Notes under the pieces: model-generated
Told to the model about the DNA's origin: nothing
The model's input: only the letters and a program-made list of their open reading frames with translations
The model's database searches: none
Part shown: piece by piece, positions 35,995 to 45,448 of the stretch
Numbering within the stretch: the stretch's first letter is position 1
Layout of the letters: each line of letters begins with the position of its first letter
Assembly: GCA_001769215.1 (NCBI GenBank)
Contig: MEOL01000020.1
Location: forward strand, 52,716 to 116,715
Direction: 5' to 3'
Source of the DNA: Bacteroidetes bacterium GWF2_41_31
GTDB taxonomy: Bacteria > Bacteroidota > Bacteroidia > Bacteroidales > F082
Length of the DNA stretch: 64,000 nt
Program-made: the position numbers and the translations under genes

Positions 35995-37665
35995 ATGAAA
36001 AAAATCTTCAAATTATCAATGGTACTCATTGCTTTGCTAATGAGTGCGGGTGAGATGTTAGCTTTTCCTCCGGGCTCTGTACATCTGTATAGAAGTGGCA
36101 GTCTCTTAAGTGACTATCCCACCATTCAATCGGCAGTTGATGCATCACAGGATGGTGATTCTATACTAGTTGATGCAGGAACTTTTATTGAACAGGTGAC
36201 TATCACCACAGGAATCACACTTCGGGGCGCAGGTAGAGATTTAACAATTATTCAATCACCTGATAAAAGTTCTTTGGTTATTACCGGGGGGAATTGGAAA
36301 AACCTAAAAAATCAGGATATATACGATGTAATAGGTATAAAGGCAACAAATAATGTCGCTGTTGTAATCAAAGACTTGAGAGTAGATGGAAATGATCAGG
36401 GATATTTTCCTCTTGCTCCCGACATCAATGGATATGATTTTCAGGGGATTGGCGTATTTAATACAACAGTTACCATTGATAATGTTTATGTTACAGGTGT
36501 TCGGGGTCTTGCGTCAGAACAATTATTTTTTCCTCCTGCCGGTTATCCAACGGATCAACCATTGGGTTATAACCACAATACTGGTGTCTTTGCAGAGAGC
36601 AGCAGCGGAGCTGGACCACACACATTTACTCTTACTAATTCTTATATAACAAAATTTCAGAAAACAGCCATATTAGCGTGGGGGCCTACGCTTACTGTGG
36701 ATATCAACAATAACATTGTTCAAGGGTATGGCAAGACTATGTGGAGTACCGGAAATGGCATTCAAATAGCTTCTGCTGTTTCAACAGGTGATCGGACCGG
36801 TACAACAGGCTCAATTACAAACAACCAGATATTGGATATAGGTTTCTTCCCGCCTGCTCCTGGTGAGCCAGGGGAATATGCCTTCAACCCATGGTGGGGC
36901 GGTTCTACCTGTATATTGTTTTGGGAGGCCGGAGACGGATTTATTATAGATGGGAATACGATATCACGCACAGAATACATCCCGTCATGGAACTCTGTCA
37001 CAACTTCCAACAATGGAGGTTATTCGAACATGGCCATTGATGCGGTATCAACAACCAATCTGATGGTTAGTAACAATACCATTTTTAATTTTGACGAAGG
37101 ACTAATTTCTGAGACTTATAATGTAACCCCTAATATAATAGCAACAGGAAATAGTATCTATAACAATACCCATGATTATGGGTGGGGCGGTGGTGACGAT
37201 ATCTATGTCCTGAATAACAGCTACCCTGAAGTAGTTGCCTATAATGCATCAGGGAACGGATTGGATGTTATTACCAATTTTCGTGATGGCGACAAACTGT
37301 ATGTAAACAACTATGATGTAGTAGGAAGTGTTAATGGTCTGATTGGTGGTTTACCTACCATTGACTTTACCGGCGGAACTGTTACCGAAGGTGATGGTAC
37401 GGCAGTAGCTGCCTATTCTATGCAGATATACTATGATGGCACTCAAACCCATTTATATATCGATACCGATGGTGTTGCTGATGAAGCTGAATTGGAGATA
37501 TTGTTTAATGGGGAATATTTAACTTCTTACTTCTTATTGAACGGACCATTTATTGAATATGCAGGTCCACCAATACCACTTTCCAACTGGGCTATCTTCC
37601 TTGGTATCTTCTTGATGGGTGGTTTCTTGGTAGTGCTTTATAGGAGAAAACTATCAGTTGCATAA
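35995..37665 (+). CDS. Secreted right-handed beta-helix protein with IPTL-CTERM-like sorting tail
   Basis: 556 aa. Signal peptide (residues 1-23). A pectate-lyase-like beta-helix region starts with TIQSAVDASQDGDSILVDAG, continues with TLRGAGRDLTII and has repeated Asn-rich turns (ITNNQILDIGF, MVSNNTIFNFDEG, ATGNSIYNNT). The last 27 residues contain PIPLSNWAIFLGIFLMGG followed by a hydrophobic stretch and the basic end YRRK. That is the Pro-Leu-Ser-x-Trp plus helix plus Arg cluster layout of IPTL/PEP-CTERM-type signals read by exosortase-like enzymes. No catalytic residues are certain, so it is probably a surface glycan-binding or structural protein. Confidence 0.85.
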   Translation: MKKIFKLSMVLIALLMSAGEMLAFPPGSVHLYRSGSLLSDYPTIQSAVDASQDGDSILVDAGTFIEQVTITTGITLRGAGRDLTIIQSPDKSSLVITGGNWKNLKNQDIYDVIGIKATNNVAVVIKDLRVDGNDQGYFPLAPDINGYDFQGIGVFNTTVTIDNVYVTGVRGLASEQLFFPPAGYPTDQPLGYNHNTGVFAESSSGAGPHTFTLTNSYITKFQKTAILAWGPTLTVDINNNIVQGYGKTMWSTGNGIQIASAVSTGDRTGTTGSITNNQILDIGFFPPAPGEPGEYAFNPWWGGSTCILFWEAGDGFIIDGNTISRTEYIPSWNSVTTSNNGGYSNMAIDAVSTTNLMVSNNTIFNFDEGLISETYNVTPNIIATGNSIYNNTHDYGWGGGDDIYVLNNSYPEVVAYNASGNGLDVITNFRDGDKLYVNNYDVVGSVNGLIGGLPTIDFTGGTVTEGDGTAVAAYSMQIYYDGTQTHLYIDTDGVADEAELEILFNGEYLTSYFLLNGPFIEYAGPPIPLSNWAIFLGIFLMGGFLVVLYRRKLSVA

Positions 37666-37685
37666 AACACAAACCTTTGGTAATA

Positions 37686-37716
37686 AAAAGCTGCTCCTTT
37701 TCTAGGGGCGGCTTTT
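37686..37716 (+). terminator. Terminator after the beta-helix gene
   Basis: Stem AAAAGCTGCTCC / GGGGCGGCTTTT (two G-U pairs) with loop TTTTCTA. Confidence 0.75.
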
Positions 37717-38181
37717 TATACTTTGTAACGAGACCAGACCTGTGAGATACTCGTTAATTTTAGTGCCTTTTAGATTAATTTTCTTTCTGCCTTTGTTTTG
37801 TTGCTTACCTCAATGATTGATTTAAGAGCGATTCCTTTTTGGGTAAAGGTACTTTCTTTGGTACAAGAATAGGATTTGCAATAAGTATGAGCCATCCATC
37901 CCAAGTTTCCATGAACTATTCGATTCAAGACGAGCAAATGTAAATTAAAATAAGTTTGAACCTGCAATAATGACACCAATAAATATTCAGGCCTACATAG
38001 CCAATTGAATTTTTAAAACAGCAATTGTTTAAAATACAAAACCTAAGTATTTGCCCTATTAAATCCCTGTTTTCTGCCTCTGTTATATCACAAAAGTAAT
38101 TGCGATCTTTCATAAAGAAACCTTTCGATGAATGTAATAACTGCCCGTATTTTTAATCCTTAAAAACCATTATCATTTCAC
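37717..38181. other. Non-coding stretch before upp
   Basis: No convincing gene. Short minus-strand frames (69 and 62 codons) have no start context, family match or coding look. They might be remains of a decayed gene. Confidence 0.45.
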
Positions 38182-38213
38182 TTTGTGTACTCAGCTAAAT
38201 AATTGTACTTTTG
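38182..38213 (+). promoter_or_regulatory. Bacteroidota-type promoter of upp
   Basis: TTTG (38182-38185), 20-bp spacer, exact -7 box TACTTTTG (38206-38213), 17 bp before the ATG at 38231. Confidence 0.7.
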
Positions 38214-38230
38214 TCTCAAATACTCAAGCC

Positions 38231-38884
38231 ATGATCAGGGAAATAGGAACAACCGACTCTATCTTTAACAAGTTTATTTCAGAACTTCGCGATGTTACGA
38301 TTCAGCAGGATAGGATGCGTTTTAGAAGGAATATGGAGCGCGCAGGCGAAATATTTGCCTATGAAATCAGCAAAACCTTCTTATACGAAGAAAAAGAAGT
38401 GATCACCCCGCTGGGCATGGCCCGGATGAAACTTCCAACATCACGGCCTGTTCTGGCCACCATCCTGCGTGCAGGGCTACCGCTCCATCAAGGGTTGCTT
38501 AATTACTTTGATACCTCCGACAGTGCCTATGTTTCTGCTTACCGGAAATATACCAAGGCAGAGGATTTTGTAATAAAACTGGATTATATTTCGGCTCCAT
38601 CATTGGAGGGTAAAATACTGATATTAAGCGATCCCATGTTAGCAACGGGGGGGTCGCTCATAGCCGCGCTAAAGGGGCTCCTTCTAAATGGAGAACCCGC
38701 ACATATTCATGTAGTTACCTTGTTGGCCAGCGAGGAGGGGATCATCAACCTGAAACGGCAATTTTCTTTGAAACCTCTGACTATTTGGGTTGGGGCTGTT
38801 GATGATGAGCTTACGGCCAAAGCGTTCATCGTTCCCGGGCTGGGCGATGCAGGTGATCTGGCTTTCGGTGCAAAAGAAGACTAA
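38231..38884 (+). CDS. upp: Uracil phosphoribosyltransferase
   Basis: 217 aa. It converts uracil and PRPP to UMP (pyrimidine salvage). Motifs: ATILRAGLPLHQG, ILSDPMLATGGS (PRPP-binding loop) and the C-terminal PGLGDAGDLAFG, which is the uracil-binding end of Upp. The ATG at 38231 is chosen because an upstream in-frame GTG at 38183 lies inside the promoter. The ABC permease gene follows after 4 bp. Confidence 0.95.
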   Translation: MIREIGTTDSIFNKFISELRDVTIQQDRMRFRRNMERAGEIFAYEISKTFLYEEKEVITPLGMARMKLPTSRPVLATILRAGLPLHQGLLNYFDTSDSAYVSAYRKYTKAEDFVIKLDYISAPSLEGKILILSDPMLATGGSLIAALKGLLLNGEPAHIHVVTLLASEEGIINLKRQFSLKPLTIWVGAVDDELTAKAFIVPGLGDAGDLAFGAKED

Positions 38885-38888
38885 CCCT

Positions 38889-40136
38889 ATGACAGACTAT
38901 CAACTGATAAAAGAGAACTTAAGTATCTCGTTGACTTCAATAAAAAGCCATTTATTACGTACTATCCTTACGGTGATGATTATCGCCTTTGGCATCATGG
39001 CACTCGTGGGAATTCTGACTGCCATTGACGCGGTTGAGTATTTCCTCAATAATAATTTTGCTATGATGGGAGCCAACACCTTCAATATTCAAAACAGGGA
39101 TCTTCATGTTCATATCGGGGGAAGTAACAACAGACCAAAGGAATATACCGAAATCAGCTATCAGCAAGCCCTCGAATTTAAAAAAGAGTATCATTTTCCG
39201 GTAACTACTTCCGTCTTTACTTATGGTACAGGTATCGCCACCATCAAGTATCAATCGGTAAAAACCAATCCCAATGTTCAGGTGATGGGAGTAGACGAAA
39301 ACTACCTGGCTACTGCCGGTTTGGAGATAGACAAAGGAAGAAATTTTAATCCCACCGAAATTGAAGAGGGAAGTGCTGTTACTTTGTTGGGTAGCGAAGT
39401 GGCCAAGACCCTGTTTAAAGAGAAGGAAAACCCGATCGGACAGGTTGTTTCTATTGGAGCCGGTAAATTTAAGGTAATAGGTGTGATAAAAGAACGTGGG
39501 TCGAGCGTGGGTTTTTCCGGCGACAGAAATTGTATGGCACCATTATCTAACGTCAGGCAGTATTTTTCACGTCCCAACATGAATTTCCGCATCAGCGTGA
39601 TGGTTACGGACCCAAATCTGATGGATGCAGCCATTGGTGAGGCCACGGGTGTTTTTAGAAGAATCAGAAAAGACAAAGTGGGGCAAGATGATTCATTTTC
39701 CATTATTAAAAGCGACAACATTGCCAGTATGCTGATCAAGCTCACGGGGAGTATTCAGGTTGGCGCCACTTTGATTGGCTTAATTACGTTATTGGGAGCT
39801 GCCATCGGATTGATGAACATTATGCTGGTATCTGTTACCGAACGCACCCGTGAAATTGGTATCAGGAAAGCAGTGGGCGCCAGGCGTAAAACCATTCGAA
39901 ACCAGTTTCTGGCAGAGGCTGTAGTGATTGCTCAAATTGGAGGTGTGTTGGGCGTGGTGGCCGGCATTATGGTTGGTAATATCGTGTCAATTGCCACAGG
40001 AAGTGCCTTCATCATTCCCTGGGCATGGATTGCACTGGGAATTGGCCTCTGTTTTGTCGTAGCCCTGCTCTCAGGAATTATTCCCGCTAATAAAGCTGCA
40101 GGTCTCGACCCCATTGAATCGTTGCGGTACGAGTAG
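38889..40136 (+). CDS. MacB/FtsX-type ABC transporter permease
   Basis: 415 aa from the ATG at 38889, 4 bp after upp. One N-terminal membrane segment (ILTVMIIAFGIMALVGIL), a periplasmic MacB-like domain with the PVTTSVFTYGTG region, and three C-terminal helices with the FtsX signature SVTERTREIGIRKAVGARR before the second. It works with a separate ABC ATPase, not found nearby, to move substrates or drive a mechanical change at the inner membrane. The substrate is unknown. The tight spacing suggests cotranscription with upp. Confidence 0.9.
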   Translation: MTDYQLIKENLSISLTSIKSHLLRTILTVMIIAFGIMALVGILTAIDAVEYFLNNNFAMMGANTFNIQNRDLHVHIGGSNNRPKEYTEISYQQALEFKKEYHFPVTTSVFTYGTGIATIKYQSVKTNPNVQVMGVDENYLATAGLEIDKGRNFNPTEIEEGSAVTLLGSEVAKTLFKEKENPIGQVVSIGAGKFKVIGVIKERGSSVGFSGDRNCMAPLSNVRQYFSRPNMNFRISVMVTDPNLMDAAIGEATGVFRRIRKDKVGQDDSFSIIKSDNIASMLIKLTGSIQVGATLIGLITLLGAAIGLMNIMLVSVTERTREIGIRKAVGARRKTIRNQFLAEAVVIAQIGGVLGVVAGIMVGNIVSIATGSAFIIPWAWIALGIGLCFVVALLSGIIPANKAAGLDPIESLRYE

Positions 40137-40322
40137 TGAAAATATTTCCTGGTTTACCCTTTGTTTCAACTCTTAAAAAAGTCCGGTTATTGGCCCAAGC
40201 TATATTTTAATTTAATTTAAATTAGGATATAACTATTCAGTATATCTGATTGTTGAGAAGTTCTCCATCATACTTTTATCAACATTTAACTTACGATTCA
40301 TAGGTTTGTATAACTTGTTTTG

Positions 40323-40330
40323 TATTTTTG
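40323..40330 (+). promoter_or_regulatory. -7 box of the beta-barrel gene
   Basis: TATTTTTG, an exact TAnnTTTG match, 39 bp before the ATG at 40370. TTTG at 40305 is only 14 bp upstream, so the -33 element is uncertain. Confidence 0.45.
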
Positions 40331-40369
40331 CTTCATTACAAACAATTATAATCTAAAAAAAAATAATTT

Positions 40370-41053
40370 ATGAAAAAAATCTTACTATTTACTGTCATCA
40401 TGATAGCTGCGTTGTCTATCAACACATTGAATGCCCAAGTAAAAGGCGGGTTTAAAATTGGTGTGGATTTTTCTATGCTTAGTTTAGAAGACGAGGACGG
40501 AAACAGTTTTAATGAGGGATATGATCCCAAGCGATTAACATCACCAAGGCTTGGATTTATCCTTGAAGTGCCTGTGAATGATTTTCTGTTTGTCCAGACA
40601 GGTGTGTTCGCTGCCGCGAAAGGCTATGTTGTAAAAGACGAATATGCCGGAGTAAAATTCAAAGGGATTCAGATACTTGGAGCTATGGATATCCCAATCA
40701 ACTTCGGATATAAATATAAATTAGATAACATGAGTCTTTTTGCAATGGCAGGTCCGGTGATCTCATACAATGTATACGCTACCACTGCGACTAAAGAGGG
40801 TTCAGAATGGGACAACAACAATGATTTAAAAATTGGCACCTCAGAGAGTGATTTCTTTAAACCTTTAAATATGGGAGTTAATATTGAAGTTGGGGTTGAA
40901 CTAAGTCGTTTTCAGTTTTCGGCATCTTATACACAAGGGCTGTCGAATATAAGCAATATGGAAGGCGGAAATTTTAAAACAAATGTAATCGGATTGGCAG
41001 CTGCCATTAAATTTGGAAAAGTTGATGGTAAAAGTGGCGGATTCCGCAGATAG
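40370..41053 (+). CDS. Outer-membrane beta-barrel protein (PorT/OmpX-like)
   Basis: 227 aa. Signal peptide MKKILLFTVIMIAALSINTLNA. It is followed by the GGFKIGVDFSML / LGFILEVPVNDFLFVQTG strand pattern of the Bacteroidota small outer-membrane barrel family, with GAMDIPINFGYKYKL and SRFQFSASYTQGL. No binding function can be read. A single gene with its own -7 box and a strong terminator. Confidence 0.82.
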   Translation: MKKILLFTVIMIAALSINTLNAQVKGGFKIGVDFSMLSLEDEDGNSFNEGYDPKRLTSPRLGFILEVPVNDFLFVQTGVFAAAKGYVVKDEYAGVKFKGIQILGAMDIPINFGYKYKLDNMSLFAMAGPVISYNVYATTATKEGSEWDNNNDLKIGTSESDFFKPLNMGVNIEVGVELSRFQFSASYTQGLSNISNMEGGNFKTNVIGLAAAIKFGKVDGKSGGFRR

Positions 41054-41083
41054 GAATTCGGAGACATATCAAAAACAACAAAA

Positions 41084-41120
41084 AATCCCGGTGCAAGTAA
41101 AATTGTACCGGGATTTTTTT
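41084..41120 (+). terminator. Terminator after the beta-barrel gene
   Basis: Stem AATCCCGGTGCA / TGTACCGGGATT (one G-U pair) followed by a T-run. Confidence 0.88.
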
Positions 41121-41227
41121 TGTGTGTAAAACATAGATGGCTATTACCGTCTATTTTAAGGGTATGATCTCAACACCTTCATCGTAAGACTGATAAAAAC
41201 CTACAAAGCAAGGACTTTATAATTTCT

Positions 41228-41420
41228 GGTTTTTGAAATTCCCTTTTTACAATATAACAGTTGCTTAAACAGAATGGTTTTTTTTGTTGCAGTCGGCTAA
41301 AGCCAGACTGCAATGGATTGACTCTATTCAATTTTATTCATTTACAATGAATGTGTTTTTTGGACATCCATTGCAGCCGGATTTATCAGGCTGCAAGATC
41401 AGATTTATTCCTTAATTTCC
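41228..41420. repeat. Dispersed ~190 bp structured repeat, copy 2
   Basis: Same boundaries as copy 1 (GGTTTTTGAAATTCCC to CTTAATTTCC). The second core has drifted to a shorter form (GGATTTATCAGGCTGC). A 16-bp linker GGGGAAATTAATCACT follows. Confidence 0.88.
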
Positions 41421-41436
41421 GGGGAAATTAATCACT

Positions 41437-41626
41437 GGTTTTTGAAATTCCCTATTTACAATATAACAGTTACTAAAACAGAAGCGTTTTTTTTGCAGTC
41501 GGCTAAAGCCAGACTGCAATGGATTGATTCTATTCAGGTTTATTCATCTACGATGAATGTATTTCTTGGACATCCATTGCAGCCGGATTTATCCGACTGC
41601 AGGATCAGATTTATTCCTTAATTTCC
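41437..41626. repeat. Dispersed ~190 bp structured repeat, copy 3
   Basis: Starts 209 bp after copy 2. Both hairpin cores are intact, and a third small hairpin ATTCAT-5-ATGAAT lies between them. Followed by the same 16-bp linker. Confidence 0.88.
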
Positions 41627-41642
41627 GGGGAAATTAATCACT

Positions 41643-41832
41643 GGTTTTTGAAATTCCCTATTTACAATATAACAGTTACTAAAACAGAAGGGTTTTTGTT
41701 GCAGTCGGCTAAAGCCAGACTGCAATGGATTGATTCTATTCAGGTTTATTCATTTGCAATGAATGTGTTTTTTTGACATGCATTGCAGCCGGATTTATCC
41801 GGCTGCACGATCAGATTTATTCCTTAATTTCC
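41643..41832. repeat. Dispersed ~190 bp structured repeat, copy 4
   Basis: Starts 206 bp after copy 3 and ends 12 bp before the last base of the LruC gene (stop at 41845-41847). The right core is CCGGATTTATCCGG, changed on both sides so that pairing is kept. Confidence 0.88.
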
Positions 41833-41844
41833 GTTTAGTTATTA

Positions 41845-43872
41845 CTATTGAGGTATCTGGTAAATGTTTTCAGCATTTCGGTAACCTGTTAAATCGCGGT
41901 ACCAGTCATTGAATAATGTTCCATTGCTTTCGGCCCATGCACCAAACTTCAGGTGTGCCGTTGTAACATCCACCTTTTCAATTGGATATTCAAAACTTTC
42001 AATAATATTAATGGCCCAGGGCAGGTTGTTTTCTGTACGGTAATATCTGCCCGTAGCAGGATTGCTGTTGTCGGCAGCGGTACCAAATAAGGCTGTTGTA
42101 GCCAGATCCGTTGGTACTCTGTCAACAAGGTGAACTTCAACTTCTCTCTGTCCGTTTACAAAAATAAATGGGTTATAAGGGGGAATACCTGAAGTGGTGA
42201 GGCTTACAGGTGTATTAAGTGTGATGGTAATTCTTAGTGTATCGGGTACAACGAAAGGGTAATTGGGATCAGTGTTTACACCAATTCCGCCACCTTCCTG
42301 AGGCAAAACATCGTAAGCGTCTTCCCACACCATCACCACGGGCAGTGTCTGTCCTGATTCCAGGTTTTTACTGTCTAAGCTTACAATGTTTCCGGGTACA
42401 TTCAGGTCACCGGTAACTGAGGATATCAGGCTTTTATCGAAAGGCATCTGGAAACCAAAACCATTGTGATAGAAGGCACCATGTGCCCTCAAAATAAATT
42501 CGGCATTAATTTCTACCATGTCGTTGTCGGCATTGGTAACCTGATTGAAATTATAGTCAATGACGGCATCGTTAAAGTCGTAATCACCTTTGGATGGCCA
42601 GAGGTCTTCATAGGCCAGTGTTCCATAACTTCCCTGGTTAAAGAAATAGTTGTCGAAGGCTTTGTTAGGATCGTCGGGATAATTGTCAACATTGTCGGGC
42701 ACTCCATCACCATCGTCATCTGCACCGGTATAGTCAATATTTGGAAATTGACTTTGGTCGATAGCCTCGATGGGATTGGCCGTTACATAAAAAATGGCAT
42801 CGTTAAAATCGTGGTCACACGAAGAATTGTCTCTTCTAATGTCTTCAATACCGAGTAAGAGCAGGTTACGCCCGTTGTCATTAAGCAATACGGTATGCTG
42901 ACGTAAGGAAGGATCTGATTCCGGATTTAGATTGGGGTTTGAATAAACAATCCACTTTCCATCGGTTACTTGTCCGCCAACCCAACCATCCGCCATCAAA
43001 GCAAAACTTACCGTCATTCCGGCATCAAACTGGCCAATATAAACCTTGTTTCCTGAATAAAGTCCTCCGCCGGAGCCGTCATAACTCACATTGGGATAAA
43101 TAATGGTAATGGTATCAATATCGGCAGGGGTTTGCGGAGTTTGTCCGGTTGGATAGGAATAAAACCCGAGTACGTTTTTATATCCTGCTCGTTCGTGCAC
43201 GAATGTGATCCATACATCGCAGTCTTCAATCAGGTGTAAGTTATAATCCCATTGCGGGAGTAGATATTCCGGGTGTGATTGAGGAAGAGGTTGTCCTTCG
43301 GGGAGTGTATTGTTAATGTCGTTCAGCAGACCCTGCGAAATAATGTCGTTTTGTGGTTCCAGATAATCAGGTACTCCTTGTGAGTTAAAGCCTCCAAGGT
43401 ATGCAAAATCAGTATTCAAATCTTTGAGGTTCACAGCTGATTTTACCATGGTATTCGCCTGTTGTCCACCCAGTGTGATGCTGAAGCCATGGTCTGTAAG
43501 TTCAACTGCACCGGGAGAAGGTAGTCCTACATAGTCTGTGGTAACAAACAAACTTTGGTAGTAAGCTGGCACCTCATAATCAATTTGATAAATCCCGTTA
43601 TCGTTGGTAGCGCCGCTTACAATTAATTTGCCACCTTCGAGCGGATCGCTGGTGTAAATATTGATTTTAGCTCCTTTTATGGGCTGGTTGGTGTTGTCCA
43701 GTGCCCTTACCTGAAATAAAGCATCGCTTGCCGTCGACCAATTGAAATTGTCTGCAACAACCAAATTGTTCATTCCTTTGGGATTGTCAATGGGGTTGTC
43801 TTTTTTCGTGTTGCACGAAACAACAAATAAAAGAAGGACGATTGAAAGCAGGGTAAAATTGACAAGTTTCAT
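41845..43872 (-). CDS. LruC-domain lipoprotein
   Basis: 675 aa. Lipobox FVVSC with Cys 20. An N-terminal carboxypeptidase-regulatory-like beta domain (about 50-110) is followed by a DUF4114 region (SCDHDFNDAIFYVTANP), a short calcium-binding Asp-rich linker (DDDGDGVPDNVDNYPDDP) and a DUF4842 region (GDYDFNDAVIDYNFNQV). This is the LruC layout found on Bacteroidota surface proteins. It is probably exposed at the cell surface, role unknown. The three repeat copies lie directly after its stop. Confidence 0.88.
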   Translation of the reverse strand: MKLVNFTLLSIVLLLFVVSCNTKKDNPIDNPKGMNNLVVADNFNWSTASDALFQVRALDNTNQPIKGAKINIYTSDPLEGGKLIVSGATNDNGIYQIDYEVPAYYQSLFVTTDYVGLPSPGAVELTDHGFSITLGGQQANTMVKSAVNLKDLNTDFAYLGGFNSQGVPDYLEPQNDIISQGLLNDINNTLPEGQPLPQSHPEYLLPQWDYNLHLIEDCDVWITFVHERAGYKNVLGFYSYPTGQTPQTPADIDTITIIYPNVSYDGSGGGLYSGNKVYIGQFDAGMTVSFALMADGWVGGQVTDGKWIVYSNPNLNPESDPSLRQHTVLLNDNGRNLLLLGIEDIRRDNSSCDHDFNDAIFYVTANPIEAIDQSQFPNIDYTGADDDGDGVPDNVDNYPDDPNKAFDNYFFNQGSYGTLAYEDLWPSKGDYDFNDAVIDYNFNQVTNADNDMVEINAEFILRAHGAFYHNGFGFQMPFDKSLISSVTGDLNVPGNIVSLDSKNLESGQTLPVVMVWEDAYDVLPQEGGGIGVNTDPNYPFVVPDTLRITITLNTPVSLTTSGIPPYNPFIFVNGQREVEVHLVDRVPTDLATTALFGTAADNSNPATGRYYRTENNLPWAINIIESFEYPIEKVDVTTAHLKFGAWAESNGTLFNDWYRDLTGYRNAENIYQIPQ

Positions 43873-44007
43873 ATTTTTTTATTATTAATGATTTTTATTT
43901 ATTGAGATGGAGAGGCCATACCAATTATTTCGCCAAATATCACAATACATTTAAAATAGGCTTGTTATGTGTAAATAGTGTCATTGGTATTTTCCCATAA
44001 ATGGAAT

Positions 44008-45315
44008 TTATTCGGTGCTTACATCAAACGAATAAAACTGTGAATACCCCACAAGCCGGTCATATTCAGGTACTTTCTCCCGGTAATATACATAAACGGA
44101 GTATTGATTCTTTGTTTCCCAATGATCTCCTTCGATGAGGGTAACATCTCCTACGGATTCCCCATTTGGGACAACGGCATACAAATAATCGTAATATCCT
44201 TGTTTTAAGTACAATCGCCCATGGTACATATTGATGCGGTTGTCGAAAACCATTTTGCCTTTTTCATCCAGTTGCCAGTCGTTGAGTGCTCCTAAAAGAT
44301 AGATCTCGCCCTCCTTTAACCGGGGCATTTTCAGGTAAAATTCTACCCAGGCGTATTCTCCTTCGGTACTGGTATTTTGTCCCTGCCGGGCCTTGATCAG
44401 TTTCCTGCCATTGATGTCTTCTATCAGGCTGTAAGGTTTTCCGGGTCGGGGCGCACTGGTGTGAAGTACCACGTTGTAACCATTTACATCGTTGATAATT
44501 TCACTGATATACATCGACTGATAATAGAAGCTTTTCATATCAAAATTCCGAAATTGATTTCCCCCGTCAAAGACAATGCCATCGGTATAATCGAAATTGA
44601 GTTGGTCAAGCATCAGCGAAGTAGGTTTCAAATCAACCTTCATGTTGTCGTATCGCCCATTTTGCATGATGTTCACACTCATGCGCAGTTCAGGTTCGCT
44701 ATTAAATAAATCAGGGGTAAATAATTTTAGATCGAGCTGCTGTTTTTTTCTGACAAAGTCGAGGTTCTTTGGGTAATATGGGATGTTCACATCAATTTTC
44801 AGAAGCGGTTCCAACACGTAGAATCGTTTGGTAAAGAGCACATTTGCGTCCTCCGTATTGTCCATATATACCTTTATTATATAGTTGCCGGAACGTTTTA
44901 TCTGGATATCTCTGTTTGGAAAACTAAGTGAGTAATTAATATAGGGAGGGATGGCATTCAATGAGAAGTTATAATTCGTAATGTCAGCCTCAAAAAATCC
45001 TTCCAGGTAATCCATCGGGTCAAGGTCGGAAGTTTGCCAATCTTTCGTGCAATGAATTAAGGTGTATTTGAAAAGAAACGACTGGTTGCTGAGGTCATCA
45101 AACGAAAGAGTCAATTTGTCGGTTGACCCCAATTTGATGACGGGAGGTGCCAATTGATCTCCACCAGGATAAAGCAGCACGGTCTGTATGTTGGCATCAT
45201 AAACCAAATCATTATTTTCAACGGGCTGTGCCCACGCCTTGGTCGGCAGGAGGTAACAAAACAAACAGATGACGATCAATACTTTTTGAAATAGATGAAT
45301 TTTATTTCCCCTCAT
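44008..45315 (-). CDS. Type IX secretion system plug protein (DUF5103 family)
   Basis: 435 aa with a signal peptide ending PTKAWA. The sequence DANIQTVLLYPGGDQLAPPVI, then LTLSFDDLSN, YTLIHCTKDWQTSDLDPMDYLEGF and NYNFSLNAIPPYINYSLSFPN are hallmarks of the DUF5103 / T9SS plug family. Plug closes the SprA outer-membrane channel when no cargo is passing. Its presence implies the organism has T9SS, consistent with the large secreted proteins in this window. Divergent from nqrA. Confidence 0.9.
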   Translation of the reverse strand: MRGNKIHLFQKVLIVICLFCYLLPTKAWAQPVENNDLVYDANIQTVLLYPGGDQLAPPVIKLGSTDKLTLSFDDLSNQSFLFKYTLIHCTKDWQTSDLDPMDYLEGFFEADITNYNFSLNAIPPYINYSLSFPNRDIQIKRSGNYIIKVYMDNTEDANVLFTKRFYVLEPLLKIDVNIPYYPKNLDFVRKKQQLDLKLFTPDLFNSEPELRMSVNIMQNGRYDNMKVDLKPTSLMLDQLNFDYTDGIVFDGGNQFRNFDMKSFYYQSMYISEIINDVNGYNVVLHTSAPRPGKPYSLIEDINGRKLIKARQGQNTSTEGEYAWVEFYLKMPRLKEGEIYLLGALNDWQLDEKGKMVFDNRINMYHGRLYLKQGYYDYLYAVVPNGESVGDVTLIEGDHWETKNQYSVYVYYREKVPEYDRLVGYSQFYSFDVSTE

Positions 45316-45448
45316 TTTCTACGGTATAAATGATAAGTTTATGATTTATTTAGAGTTAGTAAAAATAGGTATTATTTCCAGACGATTCTCACATAAAACA
45401 GGATTATTGTCTAAATTGCGCCTCATTAATACATGAATTTATTTATAT

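Noticed and set aside
37770..38113. Two short minus-strand frames upstream of upp
   Set aside because: No start context, no conserved-looking motif, low-complexity composition. At best the remains of a gene.
41228..41832. CRISPR array
   Set aside because: The repeats are ~190 bp long with a fixed 16-bp linker and structured cores, not 24-40 bp repeats with unique spacers. No cas genes in the window.
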